A stretch of 47,124 nt of DNA from Candidatus Yanofskybacteria bacterium RIFCSPHIGHO2_02_FULL_43_17 (GTDB lineage: Bacteria; Patescibacteriota; Minisyncoccia; 2-02-FULL-40-12; GWA2-44-9): assembly GCA_001794435.1 (NCBI GenBank), contig MGJU01000022.1:1-47124 (forward strand). The letters run 5' to 3'. The notes under the pieces are model-generated. The model ran no database searches. It was not told the origin of the DNA and saw nothing but the letters and a program-made list of their open reading frames with translations. The position numbers were made by a program, and so were the translations under genes. Numbering within the stretch: the first letter of the stretch is position 1; each line of letters begins with the position of its first letter. Below, piece by piece: positions 25,775 through 33,821 of this stretch.

Positions 25775-26823
25775 CTAGCTTTTTTCAGAAAAGAAAATGG
25801 CCTAGCCAATCTTCCTTTTAGATCGAACAGCCGACGGTGCCAGTATACCGACCATGGCCTTAATTCGCGGATAGTTGCCGCCAAGCTAGCCATGTGATAT
25901 TTGACTTTGCCATTGGTATCGCCCAAGCCGCCGGCAAACAGATGGTCTTCAATGTCGCAAAGAGCCTCGTGAACCCGAAGCAGATGGTTCCTCTCCCACT
26001 TGTGAGGAATGGAAAGAATCGGTGTAATCATATCTTTGCTAGTCATACCCTGTTTGACACCGGCGGCGTAGATCCTGATCACGTCGCTTAACCCGTTGCA
26101 AACTGCACCAATGTTGCCTTCGGCAATACTGGATTCAAGTTCACCTATCACCTTCGCCGGGTTGGCTTTCGTATCGACGGCCCGGACAACACTTGCCTCT
26201 CCGACAGTTGTAGCCAAAGGCGCCGGCACCGGCCTGAAGAATACAAGGGCAAAGCTCCCGATAATGCCGATGAGAATGATTAGCCCCCCGGACACCCTCC
26301 AGAGCATCGCCGGTTTTTGATATGAACCGAGGTCAAACTCTTCTTTGATATCATCGGCATCTTTTGTGAGAACCGTATTGTAAGCCAGAGCGAACTCTTG
26401 TGTCGTAAAGTACTGCGCAGTCGAATCTTTGGCCAAAAGATCCTTGTAGGCAAACTTCTGTCCGAGAACAATTATTTCCCCCTTCTTCTCGCCCATATAT
26501 CGAAGGTGATAAGTGATATCGAAAAAGTTTTCTTTTTCGAATTTCCTTTCGTTCTTAATGTCGGCTTCCTCAGCCCAGGCGGGGTCAAGCTCCAATATTC
26601 CAAAATTCATTGACCGTGGTTTTAGGTCTTCCTGAACAGGTTCATAACCGTCCATCCAACGGACCGTGTAGGTCGCTTCTATCTCCACCCAATTTGTAAA
26701 TTCGGTTTTGGAAAGCCGCGGCCCCTCAACCATGAATGGCAAAAATACTTCCTGTCCGGACAAACGGGCAGGAGCGAAAATCATCAGAGCTAGGAACAAA
26801 GCGCCCACTGCCTTTCTGTCCAT
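25759..26823 (-). CDS. Exported membrane protein at BatD position
   Basis: The 354 residues comprise a signal peptide (1-23), an exported beta-rich domain (about 25-170) and a membrane helix (about 180-202, G-G-L-I-I-L-I-G-I-I-G). A helical cytoplasmic domain with conserved-looking W-E-R-N-H-L-L-R-V-H-E-A-L follows. This is the architecture of BatD or DUF4381-like partners of VWA/MoxR systems; I cannot prove the family by eye. It has its own strong promoter and an AAGGGA site before the ATG. Confidence 0.6.
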   Translation of the reverse strand: MDRKAVGALFLALMIFAPARLSGQEVFLPFMVEGPRLSKTEFTNWVEIEATYTVRWMDGYEPVQEDLKPRSMNFGILELDPAWAEEADIKNERKFEKENFFDITYHLRYMGEKKGEIIVLGQKFAYKDLLAKDSTAQYFTTQEFALAYNTVLTKDADDIKEEFDLGSYQKPAMLWRVSGGLIILIGIIGSFALVFFRPVPAPLATTVGEASVVRAVDTKANPAKVIGELESSIAEGNIGAVCNGLSDVIRIYAAGVKQGMTSKDMITPILSIPHKWERNHLLRVHEALCDIEDHLFAGGLGDTNGKVKYHMASLAATIRELRPWSVYWHRRLFDLKGRLARPFSFLKKASWRKW

Positions 26824-26860
26824 AACTTCCCTTTTTGAAAAAGAGCATCAGATGCCAAAT

Positions 26861-26889
26861 AGAATACGGGGAAACATAAAAAGTGTCAA
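26861..26889 (-). promoter_or_regulatory. Sigma-70 promoter of the BatD/VWA operon
   Basis: TTGACA (26884-26889), a 17-base spacer, then TATTCT (26861-26866) on the minus strand. Confidence 0.8.
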
Positions 26890-26946
26890 TCATCGTGAAT
26901 AGGACACGTGGATAGGACACGGATACAGAGTCAAGGATTGCAATCA

Positions 26947-26986
26947 GTGTACATCAAAAATCGCAATTGCGATTTTTGATGTACAC
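26947..26986. repeat. 40-bp perfect palindrome
   Basis: Two 20-base arms without a loop, gtgtacatcaaaaatcgcaa and its exact complement. It lies upstream of the BatD promoter. Confidence 0.95.
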
Positions 26987-27020
26987 GTTGTACGCTTTGT
27001 GGTTTGAAATTAAATGAACT

Positions 27021-27042
27021 ACCCCGACCTTACGGTCGGGGT
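27021..27042. repeat. GC-rich hairpin
   Basis: Nine-bp arms accccgacc/ggtcggggt with loop ttac. Termination cannot be assigned to a particular gene. Confidence 0.5.
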
Positions 27043-27056
27043 ATCTGTTTAACTAT

Positions 27057-27267
27057 ACCCCGCACCAAACTTATCCGCTGACCCGTTCGATTATACTCAG
27101 GGTCATCCTGAGCGTAGTCGAATGGATGACCGCCATCCGCCTCCGCCATCCGCCGACTGGCGGAGGCGGATGGCGGAAGAAAGGGGGCGGGTTTGGTGCG
27201 GGGTTATTGTTTCTAGCTCAATTCATCTCCGCCCTAACGGGCGGAGTATTCTTGAGAGAAACAATAA
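27057..27267. repeat. Composite palindromic element, copy 1
   Basis: A 211-bp element. Module one is bounded by accccgcaccaaac (27057-27070) and its complement (27191-27204) and contains nested gtcatcctgagcg and tccgcc/ggcgga palindromes. Module two is bounded by ttattgtttct/agaaacaataa (27204-27267) around ctccgccc/gggcggag. Nearly identical sequence recurs at 40442-40626, and copy 1 has a 26-bp extra nested palindrome. No transposase or coding capacity is seen. Confidence 0.9.
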
Positions 27268-27274
27268 AAAAATT

Positions 27275-27300
27275 AAAAGCCCCTTCTTTGGGTTGGGGCC
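27275..27300 (-). terminator. Terminator of moxR-DUF58
   Basis: Stem ggcccc/ggggct followed by TTTTAATTTTTT on the minus strand. Confidence 0.75.
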
Positions 27301-27331
27301 ATTGGTCCAGAAGTAATCTCCTAGCCATGCT

Positions 27332-28288
27332 TTAAGCGACCGAGGAGCTTTGTCGACCGGCGGCAAAATCCGCCAGCTTATCGAACCAATTGTTAGAGGA
27401 GAGTACCAACGAATCGATTCCCAGATCTTCGAGATATTTCTGGAATACCAATTGCTTTTCGGCATGTTCGGCTCTGATTCGGACGGCATGGCTTGCCTTA
27501 ACCTCTTTCAGTCGTCCCGTCTCGATATTCCTGGTCATTACCGTACCAACACCGCCGGTCCATGATAATTCTTCTTCATCATCGAGTATTAAGAAAACAA
27601 CGTTGTCCTTGTGGCGCGCAACCAAACCGGACAACAGTTCTTCGTCAATACTGGTCCGACCGTATATCACGTCCGTGAAATCGGACACCATCACAACAAG
27701 GGCTTGCTTTCTTACTCTCGCGAGTATGTCGGCAAGACATTCATTTATATCAACAGCAGAGACATATGGCTTGAACTGAGTTTTGCTCCGATCTATCCCC
27801 TTATAAAATTCTGCGGCATCGTCTATCAGGAGTTCGGCGGCGAGAAAAAGATTCCCTTTGCCATATCGAGGCGGAAGAAAAAAAGCCGAAGGATTGCCGA
27901 ATGATGTCATACAAACAGGATCGCGCTCGTGGATACTCGAGAAAGCTAGTGTAACCGCCAAACGAAGCATCAGGCGAAATTTGCTTTCTTCTCCGGCAAA
28001 CCTAACGAGCATAGACGGTGTTGCGTCCAGCGCAACTACAAGCGGTAATGATTTCGTCTCGATCCTGTTTATTTTGAGGATCTGTTCCGGCCAATAAATA
28101 AGAGTCAGAGCCCAATCGATGGAATTGAAAGGATCTCCCGGCTCCCATTCTGAAATGTCGTACCTTTCACGACCATCCCCCATGATTCCGCTTTTTCTTT
28201 CTCCAAGGGCAAGATTTCTTATCTTGCCCCGTTGGAGTCCGTCAGCAAGTTCATGTAATTCCGAAAGAATGTTGGCTACGTCTTCCAT
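27332..28288 (-). CDS. DUF58 domain protein
   Basis: This 318-residue protein has the DUF58 hallmark near the N-terminus: G-E-R-K-S-G-I-M-G-D-G-R-E-R-Y and W-E-P-G-D-P-F-N-S-I-D-W. A VWA-like fold follows (V-V-A-L-D-A-T-P-S-M with a DxxxS variant, V-M-V-S-D-F-T-D). No membrane segments are seen, so it is probably cytoplasmic. DUF58 proteins almost always lie next to MoxR ATPases, and here the two genes overlap by 13 bases. Confidence 0.9.
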   Translation of the reverse strand: MEDVANILSELHELADGLQRGKIRNLALGERKSGIMGDGRERYDISEWEPGDPFNSIDWALTLIYWPEQILKINRIETKSLPLVVALDATPSMLVRFAGEESKFRLMLRLAVTLAFSSIHERDPVCMTSFGNPSAFFLPPRYGKGNLFLAAELLIDDAAEFYKGIDRSKTQFKPYVSAVDINECLADILARVRKQALVVMVSDFTDVIYGRTSIDEELLSGLVARHKDNVVFLILDDEEELSWTGGVGTVMTRNIETGRLKEVKASHAVRIRAEHAEKQLVFQKYLEDLGIDSLVLSSNNWFDKLADFAAGRQSSSVA

Positions 28289-29421
28289 CGTGGAACCTTC
28301 GTATTTTCAAGAATCTCAGCAAAAACATCACGAGCATCTTTCTTGTGACGAATCTTGGGAACCAGCTTTACTCGATGAGCAACCACCGATGGCGCGACGG
28401 CCTTCACGTGCTCCGGCTTAACAATTTCATCTCCGGCAAAAAACGCATGGGTGCGCGCCGCGGCTTCAAGGTGGAAATTGACCCTGGGAGAACCGCCCTT
28501 TTCTTTTTCCACGTGAGTCCTGACGTATTCAGCCAAAGCCAGCGTATCTTTCTCGACCCCAGGATCAGGATCCGTATTACGAAGTATACGCGTCAGGTAT
28601 TCGTCGGCACTATCGGATAACCTCATGATGTTATAGACGTACTGAGAAGCAGCGTCCATTTCATGCAAGTCGGTGACCGGTTCAATCTTCCTATTAACCA
28701 CATTACAGGCGCGAATCTTCATTTCGGCCTCCAGAGGCGGCCGCGGAATTTCTAAACAGATGGTCAACCTGTCCCACATCGCTTGAGGCGTCGTGAAAGT
28801 TCCCTCTTCTTCCCCGAAAGGATTCTGAGTAAACATACAGGAGAACCATCTCGGACCGATTTCATCATCCAAATCTCCGGATATCGGGAAAAGGGGTAGC
28901 GCCCCCTTATATCTGACATCGGACCCGAAATTGATTTTTTTGTTTGGCGGAGTAATAGATCTCTCCTCCATCGCCTCGATCATGGCACTCATGGTCTTGG
29001 GGTGAATGCGGCTATTTTCATCAACAAACAAAATATTGCAAAATATCGGACCCGGTTCAAAAACAATGGTTTTGTGGCCGGAAACATCCTCAAGAAGCTC
29101 CGGGCCTCCGGTAATATCCGGAACCCTCAGATCTTCCGTACCTTGAATACGGTTGTGTTTGGCTGTGATACTCTTGCTTAAGGCAGTCAGCGAGTCGGTT
29201 TTACCTCGACCTGTTCCGCCTATCAGAAGCAGATGCGCCTGACCCAACAACTTCATGTTTGTGATCTTATCCGTATATGGAATACGCATGAACTGGGATT
29301 CGACTACCAGACGCAAGGTTGTATCGATACCAAAAATCCACAACATGCAGTTGTTCAGAATGCGATCCCGCACACCAAACACCCTTTCGCGGGTCATCGG
29401 TTCTGTGTCTTTAGTACTCAT
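28276..29421 (-). CDS. MoxR-family AAA+ ATPase
   Basis: A 381-residue AAA+ ATPase: Walker A I-G-G-T-G-R-G-K-T-D, Walker B I-L-F-V-D-E-N, sensor 1 F-T-Q-N-P with G-E-E-E-G-T-F, and a C-terminal lid. MoxR ATPases act as chaperones that mature or activate partner complexes through VWA proteins. It leads the locus MoxR, DUF58, BatD-like, VWA, BatC-like, VWA, the order known for Bat operons. A TTGACG-N17-TAGATT promoter lies upstream. Confidence 0.93.
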   Translation of the reverse strand: MSTKDTEPMTRERVFGVRDRILNNCMLWIFGIDTTLRLVVESQFMRIPYTDKITNMKLLGQAHLLLIGGTGRGKTDSLTALSKSITAKHNRIQGTEDLRVPDITGGPELLEDVSGHKTIVFEPGPIFCNILFVDENSRIHPKTMSAMIEAMEERSITPPNKKINFGSDVRYKGALPLFPISGDLDDEIGPRWFSCMFTQNPFGEEEGTFTTPQAMWDRLTICLEIPRPPLEAEMKIRACNVVNRKIEPVTDLHEMDAASQYVYNIMRLSDSADEYLTRILRNTDPDPGVEKDTLALAEYVRTHVEKEKGGSPRVNFHLEAAARTHAFFAGDEIVKPEHVKAVAPSVVAHRVKLVPKIRHKKDARDVFAEILENTKVPRWKT

Positions 29422-29453
29422 TTTGCTCTCTTGTTTTCAAAAAACATGGTATG

Positions 29454-29482
29454 AATCTACAAGAATAATTGGGTAGCGTCAA
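29454..29482 (-). promoter_or_regulatory. Promoter of moxR
   Basis: TTGACG (29477-29482), a 17-base spacer and TAGATT (29454-29459) on the minus strand. Confidence 0.6.
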
Positions 29483-29518
29483 CCCGCCTAAATTTTGCGA
29501 AGCAAAACTTAGGCGGGT
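29482..29518. repeat. Palindromic hairpin upstream of moxR
   Basis: Seventeen-bp arms acccgcctaaattttgc and complement, one mismatch, loop gaa. It abuts the -35 box of moxR. Confidence 0.75.
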
Positions 29519-29523
29519 CAATT

Positions 29524-29549
29524 AAAAAACGGCTCTCGTCAAAGCCGTT
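29524..29549 (-). terminator. Terminator after the PA-clan protease gene
   Basis: Stem aacggct/agccgtt and TTTTTTAATT on the minus strand. Confidence 0.85.
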
Positions 29550-30435
29550 ATCTGCTGTCCATATTCAACCCGTTTAATGCCCTCTTTATATTGTCTGAAG
29601 TCAGTATCGCCAAAGTAACCCTAGGACGGTAGGTGATACCATTCTCGTCCCAGATATAATCCCCCTCGTTTCCAAACTCCACAACGTTAACGCCCACCAC
29701 CTCGCCTCTTGCGTTAACCGTAGGGCCTCCGCTCAGACCTCCAAACGAAATCTTGTGGTCATCCCTGGTTTTCATAAGAGTAGGGTGGTTTTTGGTCATA
29801 TACTCGAGGGACTCGGCATTAATATCTGGCCTCTCCATGAAAGCGATGAGGGCATCTTCGCTTAAAACCTTAGCCGGCAGATTGTCGTAAACAAACTCTT
29901 TCGTCTCAAGCTTCCCGTTAACCGTTTCCGTCTCTTTGATGCCGTAATACATTTCAGTAATACGGTGAATGACTTTATCCTTCTGCAAGCTTTCGCGATG
30001 CATATGGATGCCGCGGGCAAAAACATCTTCCCCGACTTTGGGCATATCACCGACAGGATACGGTTCGGGAAAATCGGCAGGATTGAAATCATCTACGATT
30101 CTCAAAAAGCCGATGTCGGTAACTCCGGCATCTATAATTCTCTGGGCTTTATACACTTTTCCGCAAAAGAACAGCTTGTATTCAATATCCAACTCAATCA
30201 TGTGGTCGGCTGTGGTAAAAATGCCAAGGTCTTTCGATCGATGCCCCACAAGAGAAGCCGAGCCCATGCTGGCCGCGACATCAAACCGCCCGTTGCGCTC
30301 TATGACTACGGCGGCAACAGGTTCCTTGCATTCTCCGCTAACCGGATAAGTTCCCGTCTTTTGATAGTCGGTCAGATGGTCTTTCGGCGGGCCGCATCCG
30401 ACAAGAAGAACCAGAAAAATCAGAACTTTCTTCAC
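29548..30435 (-). CDS. Trypsin-like serine protease lipoprotein
   Basis: The 295 residues begin with a lipoprotein signal (L-L-V-G-C-G). The PA-clan triad is visible: His in F-T-T-A-D-H-M, Asp in T-D-I-G-F-L-R, Ser in F-G-G-L-S-G-G-P-T. There is no PDZ domain in the chain, but a separate PDZ protein is encoded nearby (32021-32968). GTG start with AAGGA upstream. It probably acts on the outer face of the membrane. It is divergent from uvrC. Confidence 0.85.
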   Translation of the reverse strand: MKKVLIFLVLLVGCGPPKDHLTDYQKTGTYPVSGECKEPVAAVVIERNGRFDVAASMGSASLVGHRSKDLGIFTTADHMIELDIEYKLFFCGKVYKAQRIIDAGVTDIGFLRIVDDFNPADFPEPYPVGDMPKVGEDVFARGIHMHRESLQKDKVIHRITEMYYGIKETETVNGKLETKEFVYDNLPAKVLSEDALIAFMERPDINAESLEYMTKNHPTLMKTRDDHKISFGGLSGGPTVNARGEVVGVNVVEFGNEGDYIWDENGITYRPRVTLAILTSDNIKRALNGLNMDSR

Positions 30436-30449
30436 AGTTAATCCTTGTT

Positions 30450-30477
30450 TTGAAATAACTTGCGATTATGGTATAAT
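30450..30477 (+). promoter_or_regulatory. Promoter of uvrC, giving a near-leaderless mRNA
   Basis: TTGAAA (30450-30455), a 16-base spacer, TATAAT (30472-30477). The ATG at 30490 is only 12 bases past the -10 box, so the 5' leader would be about six bases. Confidence 0.7.
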
Positions 30478-30489
30478 ATTGGACGCCTT

Positions 30490-32013
30490 ATGACAAATGC
30501 CTCGCTCAAAAAATTTATCTCCACCGCGCCATCCTCCCCGGGAATTTACATATTCTCCGCCAAAGGCGGGAAAAAAATTCTATACATCGGAAAGGCGGCC
30601 GACATCAAAGCGCGCCTGCGTTCATATTTAAAAACAAAAGACTCACGTATCTTAAAAATGCTGGCGCTCGCTATCAGCATAAAAACACTGGAAACCGGCT
30701 CGGAAATAGAGGCCTTGATAACGGAATCGCAATGTATAAAAAAGTACAAACCGGCATTCAATATAATGTTGCGCGATGATAAACAATTCTTTTACGTTGG
30801 AATTACAAAAGAAGAGTGGCCAAAAATATTTATTACGCACCAACCCACCTTCTTTGGTCCCTTCACCGATGGCACGGCGCTGAAAACAACATTACGCCAT
30901 CTTCGAAGAATATTTCCCTACTGCACCTGCAAAAAACCGCATAATAATTTCTGTCTTAATTATCATATAGGAAAGTGTCCGGGATTTTGCTGTCTGAAAG
31001 ACAGTCTTGAGCGAAGTGGATTCGGTAAACTCACCATCCTGAGCGATAGTCGAATGGATCGAAGGATTGCTGAAAAAAAGTTGTATTCAAAAAACATCAA
31101 AGCCATAAAAAACATATTGAGCGGAAAAAAGACGTTACTGCTTAAACATCTCGAAACAGAGATGATAAAACTTGGAAAAGAAGCCGCTCGGAGCGATAAC
31201 CGCTCCGAGCGAGCCTCGCTCAAAGAGCGGGAAAAATTCCAAGAAGCAATAGAACTGCGCGACAAAATAGAAAAAATAAGCCGTGTTTTTGAAAACGCCC
31301 GCATTATCCAAAATATCCCATATTATGATATATCAAAGAATTATAGCGAGAAGACATCGTCGGACTTAGGAAAGATTTTGAAGTTAAAAAAATACCCGTA
31401 CCGCATTGAAGGATATGATGTGGCCAACATTCAGGGCAAATACGCCGTCGGAGCAATGGTCGTGTTTGTAGATGGAAAACCAGACAAAAACGAATACCGA
31501 AGATTTAAAATAAGGTATCAAAAAAACCAAAAATTACTGTTGCAAAAACACAACGATCGTGGAAATATTGCAACAATTGATGAATTAGCCAATGATACGG
31601 CGATGCTCAAAGAAGTGCTGACTAGACGCTTCAATCACCCGGAATGGCCGCTGGCGGACCTTATTGTTGTCGACGGCGGAAAAGCACAACTTTCAACAAC
31701 CTTAGCTGTTGTAAGATCTAAATTCAAACTCCTAAACCCTAAACAAATTCAAAATTCCAAACCCGAAAAAGGTCCCGCGGGACCTCTCGGATCCTTTGCG
31801 GGATTCAAAATTCCAAAAATTATCGCTTTGACCAAAAATGAAAAGCACCGAGCGGTTAAGATGTTTGTCCAAAACAAAAAAGAGGCCGTGCCTCTTTCAA
31901 AACTCCCCGCCAATGTCAAAAATCTGCTTCTTCACATTAACTCTGAAGCACACAGATTTGCAACCAGCTACTACAGAAAATTGCATAGAAAAAAGGCCTT
32001 GCGGCCTAATTAA
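30490..32013 (+). CDS. uvrC: Excinuclease ABC subunit C (UvrC), with in-frame repeat inserts
   Basis: UvrC cuts DNA on both sides of lesions marked by UvrAB. The GIY-YIG nuclease domain (P-G-I-Y-I-F, I-L-Y-I-G-K-A), Cys cluster (C-T-C...C-P-G-F-C-C) and UVR-type helix (E-A-I-E-L-R-D-K-I) are present. So is the RNase H-like nuclease domain (G-Y-D-V-A-N-I-Q-G, V-V-D-G-G-K-A-Q-L, S-E-A-H-R-F-A). The C-terminal helix-hairpin-helix is missing; the protein ends soon after H-R-K-K. Three stretches do not fit the family and coincide with palindromic DNA (31000-31072, 31183-31233, 31706-31812). ATG 30490 is used because an earlier TTG lies inside the promoter. Confidence 0.93.
   Translation: MTNASLKKFISTAPSSPGIYIFSAKGGKKILYIGKAADIKARLRSYLKTKDSRILKMLALAISIKTLETGSEIEALITESQCIKKYKPAFNIMLRDDKQFFYVGITKEEWPKIFITHQPTFFGPFTDGTALKTTLRHLRRIFPYCTCKKPHNNFCLNYHIGKCPGFCCLKDSLERSGFGKLTILSDSRMDRRIAEKKLYSKNIKAIKNILSGKKTLLLKHLETEMIKLGKEAARSDNRSERASLKEREKFQEAIELRDKIEKISRVFENARIIQNIPYYDISKNYSEKTSSDLGKILKLKKYPYRIEGYDVANIQGKYAVGAMVVFVDGKPDKNEYRRFKIRYQKNQKLLLQKHNDRGNIATIDELANDTAMLKEVLTRRFNHPEWPLADLIVVDGGKAQLSTTLAVVRSKFKLLNPKQIQNSKPEKGPAGPLGSFAGFKIPKIIALTKNEKHRAVKMFVQNKKEAVPLSKLPANVKNLLLHINSEAHRFATSYYRKLHRKKALRPN
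31000..31072 (+). repeat. In-frame insert 1 in uvrC
   Basis: cttgagcgaag and atcctgagcgatagtcgaat sequences, the same type as in the composite element, are translated as L-E-R-S-G-F-G-K-L-T-I-L-S-D-S-R between the Cys cluster and the next helix. Confidence 0.6.
31183..31233 (+). repeat. In-frame insert 2 in uvrC
   Basis: Perfect 10-bp arms (31186-31195, 31201-31210) are followed by gcctcgctcaaagagcgg. The encoded S-D-N-R-S-E-R-A-S-L-K-E-R splits the UVR-type helix between K-E-A-A-R and E-K-F-Q-E-A-I. Confidence 0.7.
31706..31812 (+). repeat. In-frame insert 3 in uvrC
   Basis: attcaaaattcc direct repeats flank a 14-bp dyad ggtcccgcgggacc (31771-31784). It encodes about 30 Lys/Pro/Gly-rich residues between strands of the RNase H-like domain. 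Confidence 0.65.
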
Positions 32014-32020
32014 AGTCTGA

Positions 32021-32968
32021 TTATTTTCGATCCCAAAATTCAGTATCTTTTTCAAGAAGCTGAACCACCCATCTCGAAGGAACAAAGAAAGAATTTCTCA
32101 CACCCATAGTATTGAGCCACAACAATCCCGTTGAATCCTTAAAGTACTTGTTGGAATCAGTGTCGGGATAGTTCTCCAAAAAATATGCGTATAATTCAGG
32201 AAGTGCGACGGAGCTAAAATACTGCGCAAACGAACTTGGAACTTCCTCGACCGGAAAATCTTTAGTCTCCAAAGCGAAAGATGTCGTCCTTCCCGGATTC
32301 ATAACCAAGTAGTATTGAGTTTCATGATCACCGTCTTTTCTCAATAAAAGATTGATTATCTCTGAGTGCAAAACCACGACTTCGCCGGCATTGTTGGTGA
32401 AATCGTAATAATAGATAAACCCGCCATCACCCGTTCTTGAGACTCCCGACTCATAACTGATGGTCGCGCCCTTCGACCCTTCCCACGATCCTCCCCACGA
32501 TCCTTTCGACGGAAAATCATAATTAACCCAGTCAGCCCTATCAATCGTTTCAACCCGAATAACAAGGGTGTATTCGTGGTAATTTTCTCCTTTTTCATCC
32601 ATCCGCCTTACTCTCAAATTGACGTTTTCTCCAAGCCGCTTGCTCCTTATTTTTGACGACACGGCGTCAGGACTGGAAACATTTTCATTATCAATTTGAA
32701 TAATCATGTCCCCGCGTTCAAGACCGGCCCGCTCGGCGGGTCCTCCTGCCATAATCTCGCCAACCACGATATGACCGGTAAACGCGCCTCTTTCGTTATC
32801 GAATTCTATGTGCAGGCCATTTCTCTGGCCCCAGAACTTGATGGTTTCCTCGGCAATTTGCCAATATCTGGCACCGATTCCGCTGTAATATCTATCCAAA
32901 TCCTGAGCCGACACGCCGTAACAAGAAAACAGAATCAAACAAACACTCAACATGGCTCGATTCACCAT
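32021..32968 (-). CDS. Exported PDZ-domain protein
   Basis: The 315 residues include a signal peptide (1-21, ending V-S-A-Q). A PDZ domain spans about 60-140 (I-M-A-G-G-P-A-E-R-A-G-L-E-R-G-D-M-I, then I-D-N-E-N-V and V-N-L-R-V-R-R). A beta-rich C-terminal domain of unknown family follows. No protease active site is seen. It may tether or regulate one of the exported proteases nearby, for example the lipoprotein at 29548-30435, but nothing proves this. The gene converges on uvrC, with hairpin aggcc-ttgc-ggcct between them. Confidence 0.8.
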   Translation of the reverse strand: MVNRAMLSVCLILFSCYGVSAQDLDRYYSGIGARYWQIAEETIKFWGQRNGLHIEFDNERGAFTGHIVVGEIMAGGPAERAGLERGDMIIQIDNENVSSPDAVSSKIRSKRLGENVNLRVRRMDEKGENYHEYTLVIRVETIDRADWVNYDFPSKGSWGGSWEGSKGATISYESGVSRTGDGGFIYYYDFTNNAGEVVVLHSEIINLLLRKDGDHETQYYLVMNPGRTTSFALETKDFPVEEVPSSFAQYFSSVALPELYAYFLENYPDTDSNKYFKDSTGLLWLNTMGVRNSFFVPSRWVVQLLEKDTEFWDRK

Positions 32969-33071
32969 TCTTCTTCCTTGTCAAAGAAACAGAGTGAACA
33001 GAGCATACATTAAAGGAGCCCGGTTGACAACATCGTTGATTTTTTTGAGTAAAATGCTACCATGGTTTGAG

Positions 33072-33422
33072 ATGATTGGTTTTATTGTCAGGATAATTGG
33101 CAACTCCGTTGCTCTTTATGCCGCTTATTACTTCGTTCCGGGTTTTATCGTGGCTGGCGGAATTAAAGAGTACCTTCTTGCGGGCATACTGTTTGGGTTG
33201 CTCAACAAGATAGTCAAGCCGCCCATTAAGCTCCTAACCATGCCTCTGATAATACTGACCCTCGGGCTCTTTCTTGTGGTTATTAACGCTCTTATGCTAT
33301 GGTTGGTTGACTATGCTTTTGATTTTGTAATTATAGAAAGCATAACCGCCCTGGTCTGGGCAACGATAATAACGGCGTTTGTAAACGCAATCATTGGTGC
33401 TTTCAGTAAAATAATAGATTAA
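33072..33422 (+). CDS. Four-helix membrane protein, YvlD / phage-holin-4 type
   Basis: About 116 residues, almost wholly hydrophobic with four predicted membrane helices. The motif G-L-L-N-K-I-V-K-P-P-I-K-L-L-T-M-P is typical of the YvlD/Phage_holin_4_2 family, whose function is not settled. ATG 33072 is preferred: an earlier ATG (33054) overlaps a TAAAAT that may be the -10 box, with a TTGACA at 33024-33029 although 20 bases away. Its stop runs into the left arm of the inverted repeat in front of secG. Confidence 0.85.
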   Translation: MIGFIVRIIGNSVALYAAYYFVPGFIVAGGIKEYLLAGILFGLLNKIVKPPIKLLTMPLIILTLGLFLVVINALMLWLVDYAFDFVIIESITALVWATIITAFVNAIIGAFSKIID

Positions 33423-33536
33423 TCCCGTTAGAAATAACCCTAGCGGGAATAAATTATGAATATCAATAAAATAGCAATTATTAGTGTATGGCACCGCCCA
33501 GTGGTGGTTAGTGCTCTGCACTATTTCTAACGGGAT
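33422..33536 (+). repeat. Inverted repeat enclosing the secG leader
   Basis: Perfect 15-bp arms, 33422-33436 (atcccgttagaaata) and 33522-33536, with an inner hairpin ggcaccgccca...tggtggttagtgc. The right arm covers the secG ATG (33535). No typical Shine-Dalgarno is visible. Confidence 0.75.
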
Positions 33537-33747
33537 GGACACGATTCTAGCGTATTCACAGATATTATTGGCCATACTGCTTACCGCGGCTGTTTTGGTT
33601 CAGCAAAAAGGAAGCGGGTTATCCTCCACTTTCGGAGGAAGCAGTATGGAGTACAGCACCAAGAGGGGTGCGGAAAAAGTCTTTTTTTACGCAACCATAG
33701 TTCTTGCCGTACTCTTTCTGATCATTTCGGTTTTTAGAATAAGCTAA
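33535..33747 (+). CDS. secG: Preprotein translocase subunit SecG
   Basis: SecG assists the SecYEG channel. The 70 residues show two membrane helices (about 6-22 and 49-68) joined by the conserved linker V-Q-Q-K-G-S-G-L-S-S-T-F-G-G-S. ATG 33535 gives the usual family length; longer in-frame versions would only add repeat-derived sequence. It lies between a small membrane protein and the peptide-binding protein gene. Confidence 0.93.
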   Translation: MDTILAYSQILLAILLTAAVLVQQKGSGLSSTFGGSSMEYSTKRGAEKVFFYATIVLAVLFLIISVFRIS

Positions 33748-33821
33748 GTTTTTGTCCAAGAGCGTAGTAACTGGTAACAAAAAGTTTGTAGCTATTCGCT
33801 TCGCTCACAGACAAACATCCC

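Noticed and set aside
27122..27335. Open frame sharing V-W-C-G-V-I-V-S-S-S with one near 40373
   Set aside because: Both are the composite palindromic element read through; the match is at DNA level and there is no gene signal.
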